Assembly (NCBI GenBank): GCA_963715485.1
Contig: OY970244.1
Coordinates: 2,232,001 to 2,296,000 of the forward strand
Origin: SG8-30 sp963715485
Lineage (GTDB): Bacteria; Pseudomonadota; Gammaproteobacteria; Steroidobacterales; Steroidobacteraceae
Reading direction: 5' to 3'
Length of the DNA: 64,000 bases
Of the stretch, positions 45,200 through 55,667 are shown piece after piece. The notes beneath the pieces were generated by a model that was not told the origin of the DNA, did not search any database, and worked only from the letters and a program-made list of their open reading frames with translations. A program made the translations under genes and the position numbers. Positions within the stretch are counted from its first letter, which is position 1. Each line of letters begins with the position of its first letter.

Positions 45200-47354
45200 A
45201 TGAAGACCACCAGCCTAGCAAGCAGCTCCAGCTCACAACGCATCACTGCCGTCCTGGCTGCGGCGGAACAGCTGTTGCCACCCGATTCCGACGCACGGGA
45301 CACCTTGCTGCGGGCTGCGGGCGTCGCCCGACTGCTGGCCGCGCTCGACGCCGACGAAGACACACTGATCGGCGCATTGATCGCGCCGCTGGTGCTGTCC
45401 GGTACCGCAACGCGGGAGGCCGCGGCCAGACACTTCGGCGAAGCCCCGGCGCAATTCGCCGCAGAACTGGGCTCGCTGGGCAGTTTCCGGGTGACAGACC
45501 GCTGGACGCCGGATCGCAAGCTCTCGGCCGGCCAGGCCGAGGTCCTGCGAAAGATGTTGCTGGCCGTGATTACCGACCCGCGCCTGGTGCTGGTCCGCCT
45601 GGCCGAGCAGCTCTACGACCTGCGGGAGGCCCGCGACCTGCCGCCGGACATCCAGCAGCGCCTGGCTCGCGAGACCCGCGAGGTCTACGCGCCCCTGGCA
45701 AGCCGGCTTGGCATCTGGCAGCTGAAGTGGGAACTCGAGGACCTCGCGTTCCGGTACCTCGAGCCAGACGAATACAAGCTGGTCGCCAGCAAGCTGAACG
45801 AGCGTCGCGCCGACCGTGAGCGCTACATCGCCGAGATCATCGATGAGCTGACACACATGCTCAGCGCGGCAGGAGTACAGGCGGATGTCAGTGGCCGGCC
45901 CAAGCATATCTACAGCATCTGGCGGAAGATGCAGCGCAAGCAGCTGGGCTTCGAGCAGGTTTTCGACGTCCGGGCCGTGCGCATCCTCACTGACACGGTT
46001 GCCGACTGTTACGCGGCCCTGGGACTCGTTCACGGCCGCTGGCCCTATATTCCCGGCGAGTTTGACGACTACATCGCTACGCCGAAGGACAACGACTACA
46101 GGTCGCTGCACACGGCGGTGATGGGACCCGGCAAGGTACCGGTCGAGATCCAGATCCGTACGCGCGAGATGCACGAGCATGCCGAGCTCGGGGTCGCCGC
46201 ACACTGGCGCTACAAGGAAGGCCGTGGGCGCGATGCGGCTTACGACCGGAAGATCCAGTGGCTCAGGGAGTTGCTTACGCCGGCGGCCGAGGGCGAGGCC
46301 GATCGGGACTTCCTCGACCGGGTCCGCGCCGATCTGTTCGAGGACCGCGTCTACGCGCTGACGCCCAAGGGCGACATCGTCGACCTGCCGAGCGGCTCCA
46401 CGCCGCTCGACTACGCCTACCACGTTCACACTGAACTCGGGCATCGCTGCAAGGGTGCGCGCGTCAACGGTCGAATGGTGACGCTCGACTACAAGCTGTC
46501 GAGCGGCGAGGCGGTCGAGATCATTGCCGGCAAGCAGTCCCGGCCCAGCAGGGACTGGCTGATCGAGCAGCTCGGCTACCTGGCCTCGCCCCGCAGCCGT
46601 GCCAAGGTCCGGGCCTGGTTCAAGCGCCAGGACGAAGGCATGAATCGCCAGGAAGGGCGCGAGCTATATGAGCGTGAAATGCGTCGGCTTGGATTGCAGA
46701 ACGCGGTCGCCATGCCCGACCTGTTGGGAGAGCTGAACCTGCCCAGCACCGACGCGCTGTACCTGGCGCTAGGCGCGGGCGACCTGAACGTCGCCCAGGT
46801 CAGCGGCGCGATCCAGCGCCGATTGAAGGCGACTTCGCTCGATCAGGTGACCCAGCAAGCATCGCCGACGCGGCGGCACAAACCGTCCGCGGGCCTCGAA
46901 ATAGAAGGCGTCGGCGACCTCGTGTCGACTTTCGCCCGCTGCTGCAATCCGATGCCGCCGGAACCCATTGCAGGGTACATTACGGTGGGACGAGGCGTGA
47001 CCATCCATCGCGACGCCTGCCCCAGCCTGGAGCGCATGCGTCGCCGGCAACCCCGAAAGGGTGCTGTCGGTCGCATGGGGCACTGCCGGCGGGCGAGGCT
47101 TCGAGGTGGACGTCGTCGTACACGCCTACGACCGGCACGGACTGGTGCGCGACATCGGCGCGATCCTGACCGAGGAGAAGATCGGCATCATCCGCATGAC
47201 GACGAGTACCAGCGCCGCAAGCAATACCGCCGACATCCACGTCACCATCTCGATTCGCGGGCTGGAGGAGTTGTCGCACCTGCTGACCCGGCTTAAGTCA
47301 ATCCGCAATGTCGTCAGCGCGCAGCGTCGGAGCCGGCACGTGAGCGTGCCCTGA
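45200..47354 (+). CDS. relA: (p)ppGpp synthetase RelA (one-base frameshift near 47041)
   Basis: Ribosome-associated stringent-response enzyme, about 717 residues when joined. The N-terminal hydrolase-like domain lacks the HD metal motif, so it is a synthetase-only RelA. The synthetase domain has RPKHIYSIWRKMQRK and ATPKDNDYRSLHTAV. The TGS domain starts at DRVYALTPKGDIVDLP and the zinc-finger/CC region has FARCCNPMPPEPIAGYI. The frame breaks after LERMR; removing one C near 47041 continues AGNPERVLSVAWG into the C-terminal ACT domain (AYDRHGLVRDIGAIL) with a stop at 47352. ATG 45200 is chosen as start. Confidence 0.93.
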
Positions 47355-47640
47355 ATAGTCCGCGCGGGTAACATGGAGCATGCGCCGAAACCGGTACTGG
47401 TGGAGCTCTACGTGAATCCCAGAGGGTCGATCTTCGCGGCGTTGGCCGGCGCTCATCGCGTCGGCGACACTGTCGCTGGCGATCGTCGACCTGGCGATCG
47501 GCCAGGAAGCCGCACCGGCTGTCGAGACGCCATCGGCAACAAGAGAGTCGGCCGGGGTTCCAGCCGACCAGATTCCCGCCCGTGCGTCGTCGGCTCGTCT
47601 TGCGCTGGAAACCATCCGCTCCCGCGTTACTACGCCCGCC

Positions 47641-49857
47641 ATGGGCACCAGTGACGAACTCACGGAAATGGTCGCCATTGTAGACCGGCTGCAGGCCCGG
47701 GCCGACGTCTCCAGGCTCGATCAATTGCCGGATTTCCGCATCGCGGAACTTGGCCGCCAGGTCGAGTTCTATCGCAGGGAACTCGAGCGTGCCGAATCTC
47801 GCAATATCGCCCGCGCGACACGCCTTTCCGCCGACGCAGCCGAGATGAGCCGGCTGCGGGGCCTCTGGACAGCCACGCTCGCCGCCGCAGAACGCGACCA
47901 CCTGTCTCGCCCGCTGATCGATGAAGCCCAGTCGGTGATCAGGCAGATCGATGAGACCGAGGCGCTGTTGGAACAGCCCTTGTCCAGTACGCTGGCGGTA
48001 CGCCAGCGCGAAGGCCGCTACGAGACCCGCCTCGACACGCTGATGCGTACTTTGACGGAGGCCGATGACCGGGCCAAGGCGCGTCGCCTGTCGAGGGACG
48101 TGCAACCGCTCTGGGCTATCGGTGCACTGCGCGACAGGCCAGGACGGGACTGGGACGCGGTAAGGAACCGTTTAGACGAGCAGGCCGAGTTCAGCCGCGA
48201 CTTCTTCAAGGCCAGGCACGATCGGCTGCAAGCCTACGTCTTGATCGGCATATTGGCCTTCGCTGCCGCACTGTGGCTGCGCCGCAAGGGCGATGTGTTT
48301 GTAGCAGCCGGCGAACCAATGCCTGATGCCAGCCGGGTGCTGAAGAGGCCGTTCTCGTCGCTGCTGCTCGTCCTGCTGGTCGTGGTACTGCTGACCGAAG
48401 AACTGGCACCGACGATCGTCCTCCATACGCTCGCCATGGTAGTCATGCTTGTGTTGTTGAGGCTTATGCCATCGCGCCTGATGGCGGGGCGACGAATCCT
48501 GCTGGTCGGGCTCGCGATTCTATTTGTGCTGGACCGCGCCCGCGCAATGCTGCCTTTCGATTCCCTGGCCTTCAGGGCGGACCAGCTGGTGGTCGCCATC
48601 GGGCTGGCCGCCGGTTACCTGCACGTCCTGTGGCTGAAGCGGCATGACCACGTGCCGCCAAAATCGTGGCTAAGACTGCTGGCACGCGTGGCACCTATCG
48701 GGCTCGCGCTGCTACTCGTGGCGATCGTCGCCAACGTGTTCGGCAATATCTCGCTGGCCGACCTGCTGATACACGGAACGCTGACCTCCACCTATGTATC
48801 GGCCATCATGTTTGCCGCCGCTTTCATCGTCGACGACTTCGTCCGGATGATGGTTCGCAGCAAGATTGGACAGAATCTGCGCATGGTCACGTTGCGCGGC
48901 GCGGCAATCGCCCAGGGCACGGAGAAGATCGCCCGTTTTGTCGCGGTGCTGGCCTGGCTGTCCGCCACCATCGCCGCATTCCAACTCTGGGTTCCGGTCA
49001 GCCAGCGCATCAAGCGGCTACTCGAAACTTCCTGGCAATTTGGCGAGCTGAGTTTCACGCTCGGCGGGATCGGGACATTCGTTCTCGGCGTGCTGATCGC
49101 CGTGTACGCCTCGCGCACGGTCCGCTTCCTGCTCAACGAGGAAATACTTAGCCGTGTGTCCTGGCCGCCGGGCGCGAAGAGCACAACCGCCACGCTCGTC
49201 TACTATGGCGTGCTGTTCGGCGGCCTGCTGTTGGCCCTCAACGCAGCGGGAATCGAGACCAGCCAGTTCGCGCTCATCGTCGGCGCCCTCGGCGTCGGCA
49301 TCGGCTTCGGACTGCAGAACGTGGTCAATAATTTCGTTTCCGGGCTGATCCTTATGTTCGAGCGCCCGATCCAGCCAGGCGACATCATCGACATCGACAC
49401 CCTGCAGGGTCGTGTCATTGAAATCGGCCTGCGCGCGACCCGGGTCAAGACCTGGGAAGGCGCGGAGGTGGTCGTTCCGAACGGTAACCTGCTGTCAGGC
49501 AACCTCATCAATTGGACCTTATCCGACAGCAGTCGTCGTGTCGAACTGCCGATCGGCGTGGCCTACGGCAGCAACGTGCGGCGCGTACTTGAGATCCTGC
49601 TAAGGGTAGCCACTGAGCAACGCGACGCGATGAAGGACCCAGCACCAAACGTCCTGTTCGTTGGCTTTGGCGAAAGCTCACTCGACCTCGTCGTTCGCTT
49701 CTGGACCCGTGACGCCACGGTTGCCGTGGCTGCCCGCAGTGAAGCAGGCGTCGCCATCGCGGAGGCGTTGGCAGCGGAAGGCATCCAGATTCCGTTCCCG
49801 CAGCGCGACCTGCACATCCGCAGTGTGGATGCTGGCGCCGCCGAAGCGCTGAAGTAA
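47641..49857 (+). CDS. Large MscS-family mechanosensitive channel (N-terminus probably begins upstream)
   Basis: From ATG 47641, 738 residues: a periplasmic helical domain, about ten membrane helices (LLLVLLVVVLL, IGLALLLVAIVANVFG, and others) and the MscS core. This has pore helix LGVGIGFGLQNVVNNFVSGLILMFE (shown in two parts here: LGVGIGFGLQNVVNN and FVSGLILMFERP), the beta domain PGDIIDID and VPNGNLLSGNLINW. The open frame extends back to 47416, with a signal-like LIASATLSLAIVDLAIGQEA followed by Ala/Pro-rich sequence, but no standard start codon is there. GTG 47412 would reach it by a one-base shift. Compare MscK/MscM-type channels with periplasmic domains. Confidence 0.9.
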   Translation: MGTSDELTEMVAIVDRLQARADVSRLDQLPDFRIAELGRQVEFYRRELERAESRNIARATRLSADAAEMSRLRGLWTATLAAAERDHLSRPLIDEAQSVIRQIDETEALLEQPLSSTLAVRQREGRYETRLDTLMRTLTEADDRAKARRLSRDVQPLWAIGALRDRPGRDWDAVRNRLDEQAEFSRDFFKARHDRLQAYVLIGILAFAAALWLRRKGDVFVAAGEPMPDASRVLKRPFSSLLLVLLVVVLLTEELAPTIVLHTLAMVVMLVLLRLMPSRLMAGRRILLVGLAILFVLDRARAMLPFDSLAFRADQLVVAIGLAAGYLHVLWLKRHDHVPPKSWLRLLARVAPIGLALLLVAIVANVFGNISLADLLIHGTLTSTYVSAIMFAAAFIVDDFVRMMVRSKIGQNLRMVTLRGAAIAQGTEKIARFVAVLAWLSATIAAFQLWVPVSQRIKRLLETSWQFGELSFTLGGIGTFVLGVLIAVYASRTVRFLLNEEILSRVSWPPGAKSTTATLVYYGVLFGGLLLALNAAGIETSQFALIVGALGVGIGFGLQNVVNNFVSGLILMFERPIQPGDIIDIDTLQGRVIEIGLRATRVKTWEGAEVVVPNGNLLSGNLINWTLSDSSRRVELPIGVAYGSNVRRVLEILLRVATEQRDAMKDPAPNVLFVGFGESSLDLVVRFWTRDATVAVAARSEAGVAIAEALAAEGIQIPFPQRDLHIRSVDAGAAEALK

Positions 49858-49868
49858 TCAGCACAGGT

Positions 49869-49956
49869 AAACCGGGGACAGTTTACCTATTTGAATCGAC
49901 GGAAAGAGCGAGCCGGCAAGTGTTCCTGCTTCAAATAGGTAAACTGTCCCCGGTTT
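49869..49956. repeat. 27-bp perfect inverted repeat (REP/RAYT-type candidate) between convergent genes
   Basis: Bases 49869-49895 and 49930-49956 are perfect reverse complements (27 of 27), separated by 34 bases. The arm begins AAACCGGGGACAGTTTACC. It lies 12 bases after the MscS gene and ends 9 bases before the lpd stop, between convergent genes. The GGGGACAGTTTACC-type arm resembles short palindromic elements I associate with REP-associated tyrosine transposases in Gammaproteobacteria. It could also act as a bidirectional terminator. No transposase gene is in the window. Confidence 0.75.
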
Positions 49957-49965
49957 TCCCGCTGT

Positions 49966-51393
49966 TCACTTGTTGAGGCAGTCGATTGCGCGCTTGTCAG
50001 CGGCCAGCGCGGCTTCGTGCAGCGCCTCTGACAGCGTGGGATGCGCGTGGATCGTGCGCTGCAGGTCCTCGCTGCTACCCGAATACTCCATGGCCAGCAC
50101 GGCTTCCGCGATCAGCTCGCCGGCCATCGGGCCGATCACGTGCACGCCCAGGATCTCGTCGTCGTCGACGGCGGCAACCACCTTGCAGAATCCTGCCGGC
50201 GCTTCCATCGCCCGGGCCCGTCCGCTCGCGGCAAATGGGAAGCTGCCGACCTTGTAGGCACGGCCGCTGGCCTTGACCTGCTCCTCGGTCAGCCCAACCC
50301 AGGCGATCTCCGGCGCGGTGTAGATCACCGACGGGATCACCTTGTAGTTGACCTCGGCATAGAGACCGGCGACGGCGTCCGCCACGGCGACACCCTCTTC
50401 CTTGCCCTTGTGGGCCAGCATCGGACCACGCACGCAGTCTCCTACGGCCCAGACGTCGGCGGCCGCAGTCCTGCAGTGATCGTCGACCTTGATGAAACCG
50501 CGTTCGTCGATCTCGACGCCGGTTCCCTCCGCAAGCAGGTCGGCGGTGAAAGGCCGGCGACCGATGGCAACCACCAGCTTATCGACGGTGAGCGACTGCT
50601 CTCCCTTCGCATCGGCAAAGCTGACAACAACCTCACCGCTCGCGACTTTCGCCCCCGTAACCTTGGCGCCAAGACGAATGTCGAGCCCCAGCTTCTTGAA
50701 GTGGCGCAGCGCTTCCCTCGATACCTGCCCGTCAGCCATCGGCAGGAAGTCCGGCAGCGCCTCGAGCACCACCACTTCGGCGCCAAGCCGCCGCCAGACG
50801 CTGCCGAGCTCCAGGCCGATCACGCCAGCGCCGATCACGCCCAGGCGTTTCGGCACGGCGTCGAACTCGAGCGCTCCCCACGAATCGACGACGTGCTGGC
50901 CGTCGAAAGGCGCGCTCCTGAGTTCCATCGGCTGCGAACCCGAGGCCAGGATGACGTGCTTCGCCTGCAGCGTGCGCTTGGTGCCATCGTGCGCGGTGAA
51001 CTCCACCCTGAGCCCCGGCAGCAGTCGTCCATGGCCCTGCAATGGCGTGACGCCAGCCGACTTGAACAGGGCAAGGATGCCCTGCGTGCTCTGCCTGACG
51101 ATGCCGGCCTTGCGCTTCTGCATGGCGACGACGTCGAAGCTGACCTCCCCGAGGGAGATACCGTGGGCCTTGAACTCGTGCTGCGCGCGATGAACGAGTT
51201 CGGAGGACTCCAGCAGCGCCTTCGACGGAATGCAGCCTGCGTTAAGGCAGGTACCGCCGAAGGCATAACTGCCGTCGTAGTTCTTCCACTCGTCGATGCA
51301 GGCGACCGAGAGCTTGTTCTGCGCCGCACGTATTGCCGCCGGATAGCCCGCCGGACCACCACCAATCACGACTACATCGAAACTGTCTGACAT
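49966..51393 (-). CDS. lpd: Dihydrolipoyl dehydrogenase (E3)
   Basis: FAD enzyme that reoxidises dihydrolipoamide of the 2-oxoglutarate dehydrogenase complex. The protein has 475 residues from ATG 51393. FAD-binding VVIGGGPAGYPAAI, the redox disulfide GGTCLNAGCIPSK, the NAD-binding GVIGAGVIGLELGSV and the catalytic His-Glu in HAHPTLSEALHEA are all seen. It follows sucB by 13 bases in the sucA-sucB-lpd operon. Confidence 0.97.
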   Translation of the reverse strand: MSDSFDVVVIGGGPAGYPAAIRAAQNKLSVACIDEWKNYDGSYAFGGTCLNAGCIPSKALLESSELVHRAQHEFKAHGISLGEVSFDVVAMQKRKAGIVRQSTQGILALFKSAGVTPLQGHGRLLPGLRVEFTAHDGTKRTLQAKHVILASGSQPMELRSAPFDGQHVVDSWGALEFDAVPKRLGVIGAGVIGLELGSVWRRLGAEVVVLEALPDFLPMADGQVSREALRHFKKLGLDIRLGAKVTGAKVASGEVVVSFADAKGEQSLTVDKLVVAIGRRPFTADLLAEGTGVEIDERGFIKVDDHCRTAAADVWAVGDCVRGPMLAHKGKEEGVAVADAVAGLYAEVNYKVIPSVIYTAPEIAWVGLTEEQVKASGRAYKVGSFPFAASGRARAMEAPAGFCKVVAAVDDDEILGVHVIGPMAGELIAEAVLAMEYSGSSEDLQRTIHAHPTLSEALHEAALAADKRAIDCLNK

Positions 51394-51406
51394 CACGGAT
51401 TCCCTT

Positions 51407-52615
51407 CTAGACCTGCAGCAACAAGCGCGCCGGGTCCTCGATCGCGTCCTTGACCGCAACCAGGAACTGCACCGCCTCGCGCCCGTCGATGATACGGTGA
51501 TCGTAGGTCATCGCCAGGTACATCATCGGCCTGACCACCACCTGGCCATCCACGACCATCGGGCGCGGCTGGATCTTGTGCATGCCGAGAATGGCGCTTT
51601 GCGGCGCGTTGACGATCGGTGTCGACATCAGTGAGCCGAAAACACCGCCGTTGGTGATCGAGAAAGTTCCACCGGTGAGTTCCTCGAGCGTAATCGTTCC
51701 TTCGCGCGCGCGATTGGCATAGCCGGTCACGGCCTTCTCGATGTCCGCAAAACTCATGGCATCGGCATCGCGGAGTATCGGCACCACCAGTCCGCGGTCG
51801 GTCGACACGGCAACGCCAATGTCAAAGTACTCGTGGTAGACGATATCGCTGCCCTCGACTGACGCATTGACGACCGGGAACCGCTTGAGCGCCTCCACGC
51901 AGGCCTTGACGAAGAAGGACATGAAACCCAGACGTACACCATGCTTCTTCTCGAACGCATCCTTGTAGCGCCCGCGCAGGCCGTTGAGCGCGTGCATGTC
52001 TACCTCGTTGAAGGTCGTCAGCAGGGCCTGGGTCGACTGCGCCTCGATCAGCCGTTGCGCAATGCGGGTACGCAGCCTGGTCATCGGCACGCGTTGTTCC
52101 GTTCGCCCGGACGGCGCTGGCCGTCCCGCAACCGGCTTCGTCGCGGGCGAAGTGGCTGGCGCCGCCTTGCCGCTCAGGTGCTGGACGACGTCGCCCTTGG
52201 TGATCCGCCCATCGCGACCCGAGCCGGAAATCTGCGTTGTATTGAGCTGGTTTTCCTCCACCAACCGCTTTGCTGCCGGCGAGAGCTTGGCGGCGACGTC
52301 GTCTTCGCTGGCAGACGCTGACTCGCCGTCGCCACCCTCCTCCTTCGGCGCGGCAGCAGGGGCCACCGCCTCGGCAGCGCCCTCGGCGATCACGGCCAGC
52401 AGCTCGCCGCTGGTCACGGTCGCACCGGTCTCCGCTTTGAGCTCCTGAATGACGCCATCCACCGGCGAAGGGACTTCCAGGACGACCTTGTCAGTTTCCA
52501 GGTCAGCCAGGTTCTCATCCCGGCGCACGGCGTCGCCCGGTTTCTTGTGCCAGGCCACCAGCGTGGCATCGGTCACCGACTCCGGCAGCTGCGGAACACG
52601 CAATTCAACGGTCAT
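51407..52615 (-). CDS. sucB: Dihydrolipoyllysine-residue succinyltransferase (E2 of OGDH)
   Basis: Core subunit of 402 residues. The lipoyl domain (1-75) has the attachment lysine in DLETDKVVLEVPSP. A peripheral subunit-binding domain (about 105-140, KLSPAAKRLVEENQL) follows, and then the catalytic domain with YDHRIIDGREAVQFL. The start overlaps the sucA stop by four bases (52612-52615). Confidence 0.97.
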   Translation of the reverse strand: MTVELRVPQLPESVTDATLVAWHKKPGDAVRRDENLADLETDKVVLEVPSPVDGVIQELKAETGATVTSGELLAVIAEGAAEAVAPAAAPKEEGGDGESASASEDDVAAKLSPAAKRLVEENQLNTTQISGSGRDGRITKGDVVQHLSGKAAPATSPATKPVAGRPAPSGRTEQRVPMTRLRTRIAQRLIEAQSTQALLTTFNEVDMHALNGLRGRYKDAFEKKHGVRLGFMSFFVKACVEALKRFPVVNASVEGSDIVYHEYFDIGVAVSTDRGLVVPILRDADAMSFADIEKAVTGYANRAREGTITLEELTGGTFSITNGGVFGSLMSTPIVNAPQSAILGMHKIQPRPMVVDGQVVVRPMMYLAMTYDHRIIDGREAVQFLVAVKDAIEDPARLLLQV

Positions 52616-55491
52616 GAGCTTTTCCTGACGGGCTGGATGGTCAATCTATGGGTCTCGCGATGCGTGGTTTCCGTGGCCGCGCCGGACAACGCCGCTTCGA
52701 CCAGGTCACGCTGCTGCTCGACGTGCAGCTTGAATATTCCGGTCGCGGGCGCCGCGGCGCTGGGTCGACCGGCGTAAAGTAACTCGTGATGCGGCCCAAG
52801 CCTCTCATGCAGGCGGTGCCGAATCTGGTACCAGGCTCCCTGGTTCTGCGGCTCCTCCTGGCACCAGACGATCTCGCGCGCATTCGAGTAGCGCCCGACA
52901 ATCGCATCGTACTCCTCGATCGGAAACGGATAGAGCTGCTCAACGCGGATCAGGGCGATATCGTCGCGGCCCTCGGCGCGCCGCTGCTCCAGCAGGTCGT
53001 AATAAACTTTGCCACTGCATAATACGATGCGTCGCACCCTCGCCGGCTCGATGGCATCGACCTCGTCGATCACGTTGTGGAAGTGCCCGGCGGTCAGGTC
53101 GTCGAGGATCGAGGTCGCCAGCTTGTGCCGCAGCAGGCTCTTCGGCGTCATCACGATCAGTGGCTTGCGAATCCCGCGTAGCATCTGGCGGCGCAGCATG
53201 TGAAACATCTGTGCTGGCGTGGAAGGCACACAGACCTGGTTGTTCATTTCGGCCGACATCTGCAGGAATCGTTCCAGTCGCCCCGAGCTGTGCTCAGGCC
53301 CCTGGCCCTCGTAGCCATGCGGCAGGAACAGCGTGAGACCCGAAATTCGGTTCCACTTCGCCTCGCAGGACGTGATGAACTGGTCGATGATCACCTGGGC
53401 GCCGTTCGCGAAGTCACCGAACTGTCCTTCCCAGATGATCAGTGAATCCGGGTCGGTGGTCGAGTAGCCGAACTCGAAGCCCATCACCGCTTCTTCGGAC
53501 AGCACCGAGTCGATCACGCGGAAGCGCGGTTGTCCGTCGAACAGGTCCGCAAGCGCGACATGCTGCCGCCCGCTTGCCTGATCGTGCAGCACGGCGTGCC
53601 GATGGAAGAAAGTACCGCGCCCCGCATCCTGCCCCGTGATGCGCACCTTGAAGCCGTCCTTCAGCACCGCGGCGTATGCCATAGTCTCGGCGGCGCCCCA
53701 GTCCAGCGGCAGGTCTCCCGCATACATGCGCTTACGGTCGTCGATGATGCGCGCCACGCGCGGGTGCAACGTAAAGTCGTTCGGTAGCGTAGTCAGCTTA
53801 CGCCCGAAATCCTGCAGCGCCGCCAGTGGCAGCGCAGTCGTGACCGGTTCGGACCAGTCCGCCTCGATGTGGCGGCTCCAATCCACGGTGAACTTGTTCC
53901 CGGTGGTACCGACGAAGGCGCGCGCCTGCGGCTTGCCCTCGTCGAGACCGTCGCGATATTGCCGGACCATGGCCGCGGCGTCGTCCTCGCCCAGCACAGC
54001 CTGTGCCACCAGCGACTGGGCATAGAGCTGCCGTGCCGTCGGGTGCTTGCGGATCACCTGGTACATCATCGGTTGGGTTGCCGCCGGCTCGTCCGCCTCG
54101 TTGTGGCCATGACGCCGGTAGCACACCAGGTCGATCACCACGTCCTTGTGGAATCGCATGCGGTACTCGAGCGCCAGCCGGGTCACAAAGACCACGGCCT
54201 CGGGATCGTCCGCATTCACATGCAGGATTGGCGCCTCGATCATCTTGGCGACGTCGCTACAGTACAGCGTGGAGCGCGCATCGCGCGGCTCGCTGGTGGT
54301 GAAGCCCACCTGGTTGTTGACGATCAGGTGGATAGTTCCGCCGGTCGAGAAACCGCGCGCCTGCGACAGCTGCATGGTTTCCATGACCACACCCTGCCCA
54401 GCGAAGGCCGCGTCGCCATGGATCAGCACCGGCACCACGGTATCGCCGGACGAATCCCCGCGCCGGTCCTGGCGGGCGCGCACCGATCCCTCGACTACCG
54501 GGTTGACCACCTCGAGATGCGAGGGATTGAAAGCGAGCGCCACATGGACGTCGCCGCCGGGCGTCCTGAGGTCCGCGGAAAATCCCTTGTGGTACTTGAC
54601 GTCGCCGGACCCGGTGAGTTTCGACGTGTCATACCCGCCCTCGAACTCGGAGAACAGGTCGGCCGGCGACTTGCCGAGCACATTGACCAATACGTTCAGG
54701 CGACCGCGATGCGCCATGCCGATGACGATCTCCTCGACCTTGCTGGCGCCGCATTGCTGCACCAGGTCATCGAGTAACGGGATCAATGCATCGCCGCCCT
54801 CGAGTGAGAAGCGCTTCTGGCCAACGTACTTGGTATGCAGGTAGCGCTCGAGACCCTCGGCGACGGTCAGCTGCCACAGCAGGTTGCGTTTCTCTTCGTT
54901 CGAGAACCGCTGGTGCAGGCGCCCGTTCTGGAAGCGGTCCTGCAGCCATAGGCGTTCTTCGGTTTCCGAGACGTGCGCGAATTCCGCTCCCACGCTGCCG
55001 CAATAGATCGAGCGCAGGTCGGCAATGATGTCGCGCAGCTTGCCGCGTTTCTTGACGCCTTCCACCCGGCCGCCGGTGTGGAACTCACGGTCGAGGTCCG
55101 CGTCCGACAGGCCGAAGTAACCGAGCTCGAGCACCCGCGGCATTGGCCTGTGCATCATGCCCAGTGGGTCGATCGCGGCAATGAGGTGCCCGCGATTGGC
55201 ATAGATCTGGATCAGGCGCGAGACCGCACCTTGTTTCTGCGAACCCTCCGGGTCCGCCGCCAGCGCTGCCGGGGAGCGCGGCGCCGCGGCCCGCGCGAGG
55301 ATGGCGTCCTTGACCGGGCCATGGGCAACTTCGGTGTCCGAGCCCGCCCTGACGCGGGCGAAATACTCGCGCCAGACGTCGCTGACTGACGAGGGGTCAT
55401 TCAGGAACTGTTCGTAGAGCGTTTCAACGTACGGCGCATTGGCGCCGAAAAGCGGGCTCGAGTCGTACAACTCGTTCAAGGGACGGCTCAT
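52612..55491 (-). CDS. sucA: 2-oxoglutarate dehydrogenase E1 component
   Basis: Thiamine diphosphate enzyme of 959 residues that decarboxylates 2-oxoglutarate. N-terminal LYEQFLNDPSSVSDVWREYF, the TPP-binding HGDAAFAGQGVVMETMQLSQ and FTTSEPRDARSTLYC, and the C-terminal LPHGYEGQGPEHSSGRLERF are typical. The gene is co-transcribed with sucB and lpd. About 180 bases of non-coding DNA separate it from tRNA-Arg upstream; no clear consensus promoter was found there. Confidence 0.97.
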   Translation of the reverse strand: MSRPLNELYDSSPLFGANAPYVETLYEQFLNDPSSVSDVWREYFARVRAGSDTEVAHGPVKDAILARAAAPRSPAALAADPEGSQKQGAVSRLIQIYANRGHLIAAIDPLGMMHRPMPRVLELGYFGLSDADLDREFHTGGRVEGVKKRGKLRDIIADLRSIYCGSVGAEFAHVSETEERLWLQDRFQNGRLHQRFSNEEKRNLLWQLTVAEGLERYLHTKYVGQKRFSLEGGDALIPLLDDLVQQCGASKVEEIVIGMAHRGRLNVLVNVLGKSPADLFSEFEGGYDTSKLTGSGDVKYHKGFSADLRTPGGDVHVALAFNPSHLEVVNPVVEGSVRARQDRRGDSSGDTVVPVLIHGDAAFAGQGVVMETMQLSQARGFSTGGTIHLIVNNQVGFTTSEPRDARSTLYCSDVAKMIEAPILHVNADDPEAVVFVTRLALEYRMRFHKDVVIDLVCYRRHGHNEADEPAATQPMMYQVIRKHPTARQLYAQSLVAQAVLGEDDAAAMVRQYRDGLDEGKPQARAFVGTTGNKFTVDWSRHIEADWSEPVTTALPLAALQDFGRKLTTLPNDFTLHPRVARIIDDRKRMYAGDLPLDWGAAETMAYAAVLKDGFKVRITGQDAGRGTFFHRHAVLHDQASGRQHVALADLFDGQPRFRVIDSVLSEEAVMGFEFGYSTTDPDSLIIWEGQFGDFANGAQVIIDQFITSCEAKWNRISGLTLFLPHGYEGQGPEHSSGRLERFLQMSAEMNNQVCVPSTPAQMFHMLRRQMLRGIRKPLIVMTPKSLLRHKLATSILDDLTAGHFHNVIDEVDAIEPARVRRIVLCSGKVYYDLLEQRRAEGRDDIALIRVEQLYPFPIEEYDAIVGRYSNAREIVWCQEEPQNQGAWYQIRHRLHERLGPHHELLYAGRPSAAAPATGIFKLHVEQQRDLVEAALSGAATETTHRETHRLTIQPVRKSS

Positions 55492-55667
55492 GGCCAGGGC
55501 CTGCGCTCCAGTCGCGGGTAAGTGTCGGACGTCGGCTGTGCGGGCAGCACCCGTTCACCGCCGGCATGAACCTTTAATGATAACGGATCAGAACCCTCGA
55601 ATGAACACGAATTCAGGCACTTACGGCGCCCAGCAATGGGGCAGCGCACATGCGTCAGGATGGGGTT

